Assembly (NCBI GenBank): GCA_028289325.1
Contig: JANQQN010000285.1
Span: 1-44,614 of the forward strand
DNA length: 44,614 nucleotides
From: Myxococcota bacterium
GTDB lineage: Bacteria; Myxococcota; Kuafuiibacteriia; Kuafuiibacteriales; Kuafuiibacteriaceae
Reading direction: 5' to 3'
In this document: in pieces, positions 43,065 through 44,614 of the stretch
Position numbering within the stretch: position 1 is the first letter of the stretch
Layout of the letters: each line of letters opens with the position of its first letter
Notes under the pieces: model-generated
What the model was told of the DNA's origin: nothing
Databases searched by the model: none
The model's input: only the letters and a program-made list of their open reading frames with translations
Translations under genes and position numbers: made by a program

Positions 43065-43447
43065 TCCCGGCAGCATGCCCCAAGCCGGGCCCTGCTGCAC
43101 GTGTCAGGGCCGAAATCTCGATCATCGCGCCCGAGCCTGCGCGCCGAAGCGTGATCGCGGCAACGCGGCCCAGGAAACGCCGCCCCGCGAGCCGAGCTTC
43201 GGCCGTCCGTCGAGAAGCTGGAACTCACACCCCCCGGGGTAGGCGTGCAGAAACGGCCAAAGACATTGAAGATACGGCGAACATCGCGGTCAAACGCGGC
43301 CTACAGATCGACACCCTCGCCATTGAAGATCATGCATCGCGTACGCGAAACCAGAGTCGCCAACACATGTTTGGGGGGGCAGGTCGATACCGTCACTCGG
43401 TTCGTCGGCCTTCTTTCGAACGGAGCGGCAGGATATGCTAACACCCC
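43065..43447. promoter_or_regulatory. Divergent region between the kinase operon and the protease gene
   Basis: These 383 bases separate the leftward operon from the rightward protease. Several short frames cross here on both strands, none with domain-like sequence. Part of the region is AT-richer (about 43245-43345) than the surrounding DNA and may hold promoters. No palindrome or RNA gene was recognised. Confidence 0.4.
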
Positions 43448-44614
43448 ATGAACACCCCGTCGGCGCGCGCGGCGCTGCAACGCTGGTTGGCATTGGCGGT
43501 CGCGATCGCGCTCACAAACTGTGGCGAGCCCAATGCCCAAGCCCCTGTCGGTACGGACCGTTCCGCGGTCATCTACGGCACCGATGACCGTCAGGAACTA
43601 TACGAAGTGGCCGACGCGAGCGCTCGGGCGCTGTTCGCGGACTCCGCGGTGGCACTGATCCACGCATCCTGGGAAGACGAGCTCCTTGGCGGCGATTGGT
43701 GGACGACGATGTCGCTTCGCGAACAGAGCGGCGTTTGCGCCAACACCGAGTTCGCAGAACAGCCCGCCCTCGCCTACTGCTCGGGGGTCCTCGTCGATAC
43801 GGACCTGGTGCTCACCGCCGGTCACTGCGCGTCGCACAACGCGTGCGACGACACTCTTCTCGTCTTTGACTACGCTCTCCGAGGGCCCGGGAACCCGCAG
43901 GTGATCGGTCCCGATGCCGTCTATCGGTGCCAGGGAGTTCTCGCGCTCGATGCCGGACGCGACATCGCCCTGCTGCAGCTGGATCGTCCCGTACCTCCGT
44001 CTCGGCAGCCGGCGCCGCTGCGGGTCACCGACGGGCCCCTGGGCGTCGGGGCCAGCGTGACCCTATCCGGCTTCCCGGACGGCATTCCGCTGAAGATCGA
44101 CCGAGGCGGTCGCGTGGTCGCGGTGGACAACACCAGCTACCTCACCTCATCCGACGCATTCTCCGGCAACTCCGGCTCCGGCGTCTTCGACGAACAAGGT
44201 CGCGTCGCCGGCCTCCTGGTGTCCGGCAACCTCGACTACGAAGAAACCGCCGACGGGTGCCTGGTACCGATAGTTCTTTCGGATACGCTCGGCGGAGAAG
44301 GCGTGACCCGGACGGATGATCTGCCGGATCACCCCATGTTCGCGGACGCGCTCGGCGTTGATGGCCTCTGCGGTCCCTGCACCAACGACACCGAATGTCC
44401 TGCCTCCCAGGTATGTCAGACCGTCGGCGGCACGCCCCGCTGCGTTCTCGACTGTGCGGGCGGCTGCACCGAAACGGAGACCTGCGGAACGAACCTCCAG
44501 TGCCAGCCGAGTGCGACTTCATGCTTCGGAAATGAGTTGTGGGCAATGCGGTGCGGACGCCAACAAGCCATCGTACAGCGCTGCGGCGTCGGCGAGTTGT
44601 GCATGGACAGCGCG
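43448..44614 (+). CDS. Secreted trypsin-like serine protease with Cys-rich tail (partial, runs off the window)
   Basis: The frame from the ATG at 43448 is open to the window end (389 residues visible). A signal peptide ends with ALTNC, so it is probably a lipoprotein anchored at Cys25. The protease domain has all three catalytic residues: His in VLTAGHC (about 117-123), Asp in GRDIALLQLD and Ser in FSGNSGSGVF. GNSGS instead of GDSGG is common in bacterial V8-like and trypsin-like enzymes. After about residue 310 comes a Cys-rich tail (CGPCTNDTECPASQVC and CAGGCTETETCGTNLQC) like the repeat modules on secreted proteins of myxobacteria. The target is unknown; the only other protease-related gene here is the serpin at 20459-21775. 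Confidence 0.9.
   Translation, partial: MNTPSARAALQRWLALAVAIALTNCGEPNAQAPVGTDRSAVIYGTDDRQELYEVADASARALFADSAVALIHASWEDELLGGDWWTTMSLREQSGVCANTEFAEQPALAYCSGVLVDTDLVLTAGHCASHNACDDTLLVFDYALRGPGNPQVIGPDAVYRCQGVLALDAGRDIALLQLDRPVPPSRQPAPLRVTDGPLGVGASVTLSGFPDGIPLKIDRGGRVVAVDNTSYLTSSDAFSGNSGSGVFDEQGRVAGLLVSGNLDYEETADGCLVPIVLSDTLGGEGVTRTDDLPDHPMFADALGVDGLCGPCTNDTECPASQVCQTVGGTPRCVLDCAGGCTETETCGTNLQCQPSATSCFGNELWAMRCGRQQAIVQRCGVGELCMDSA

Noticed and set aside
43151..43451. Short plus-strand frames upstream of the protease gene.
   Set aside because: Two overlapping frames of low complexity, neither with a ribosome binding site or domain-like sequence.

Overview
The window looks like chromosomal DNA of a high-GC Gram-negative bacterium, most likely a member of the Myxococcota or a related deltaproteobacterial lineage. 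The evidence is a secreted thrombospondin-3 protein that ends in a MYXO-CTERM-like tail (Gly-Cys-x-Cys, a hydrophobic stretch, then an Arg cluster) and carries DUF4215-type Cys-rich repeats. There are also many secreted or lipid-anchored proteins (serpin, trypsin-like protease, barrel protein) and a scattered, short-operon layout. I saw no rRNA, tRNA, CRISPR array, IS element or phage structural gene.

Layout. 1-2926 (minus): a HAD-type protein, a possible TIR-like membrane protein and the start of a third gene. 3166-5736: a 5'-truncated cytochrome P450, two small membrane proteins, and an SDR oxidoreductase that lacks the usual catalytic Tyr. 5752-8514 (minus): a calcium-binding-repeat surface protein with an exact 250-residue internal duplication. 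8945-10345: a secreted outer-membrane-like protein. 10367-12263 (minus): a sodium/solute symporter and a 47-residue membrane peptide. 12558-18063: a nicotianamine synthase-like gene, a Fur-family regulator and a three-gene ABC transporter. 18615-21775: a hybrid histidine kinase and an inhibitory-type serpin. 22011-24988: a ZIP-like/DUF318 permease fusion convergent with a CobW GTPase. 25320-28752: a second ABC transporter paralogous to the first. 28720-33915: an RND pump, its adaptor and a divergent TetR regulator. 33969-35429: an IclR/TetR regulator pair. 35683-39947: a small secreted protein, a Kef-type antiporter, an alpha/beta hydrolase, an RRM protein and a small basic protein. 39951-43064 (minus): a three-gene operon of zinc-ribbon kinase-like protein, vWA protein and divergent PurA-like ligase. 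43448-end: a secreted trypsin-like protease, cut by the window edge.

Two themes stand out. First, metal handling: the nicotianamine synthase-like enzyme, the Fur-family repressor, two paralogous ABC exporters/importers, a His-rich ZIP-permease and a His-rich CobW chaperone lie within 16 kb. A GCAATC-type repeat occurs in front of both the synthase and the first ABC operon. Second, the tightly coupled kinase-like/vWA/PurA-like triad has enzyme parts altered at positions that decide function (DFG motif lost in the kinase, aspartate-binding Arg loop lost in the PurA homologue). It is the best candidate in the window for an undescribed system.
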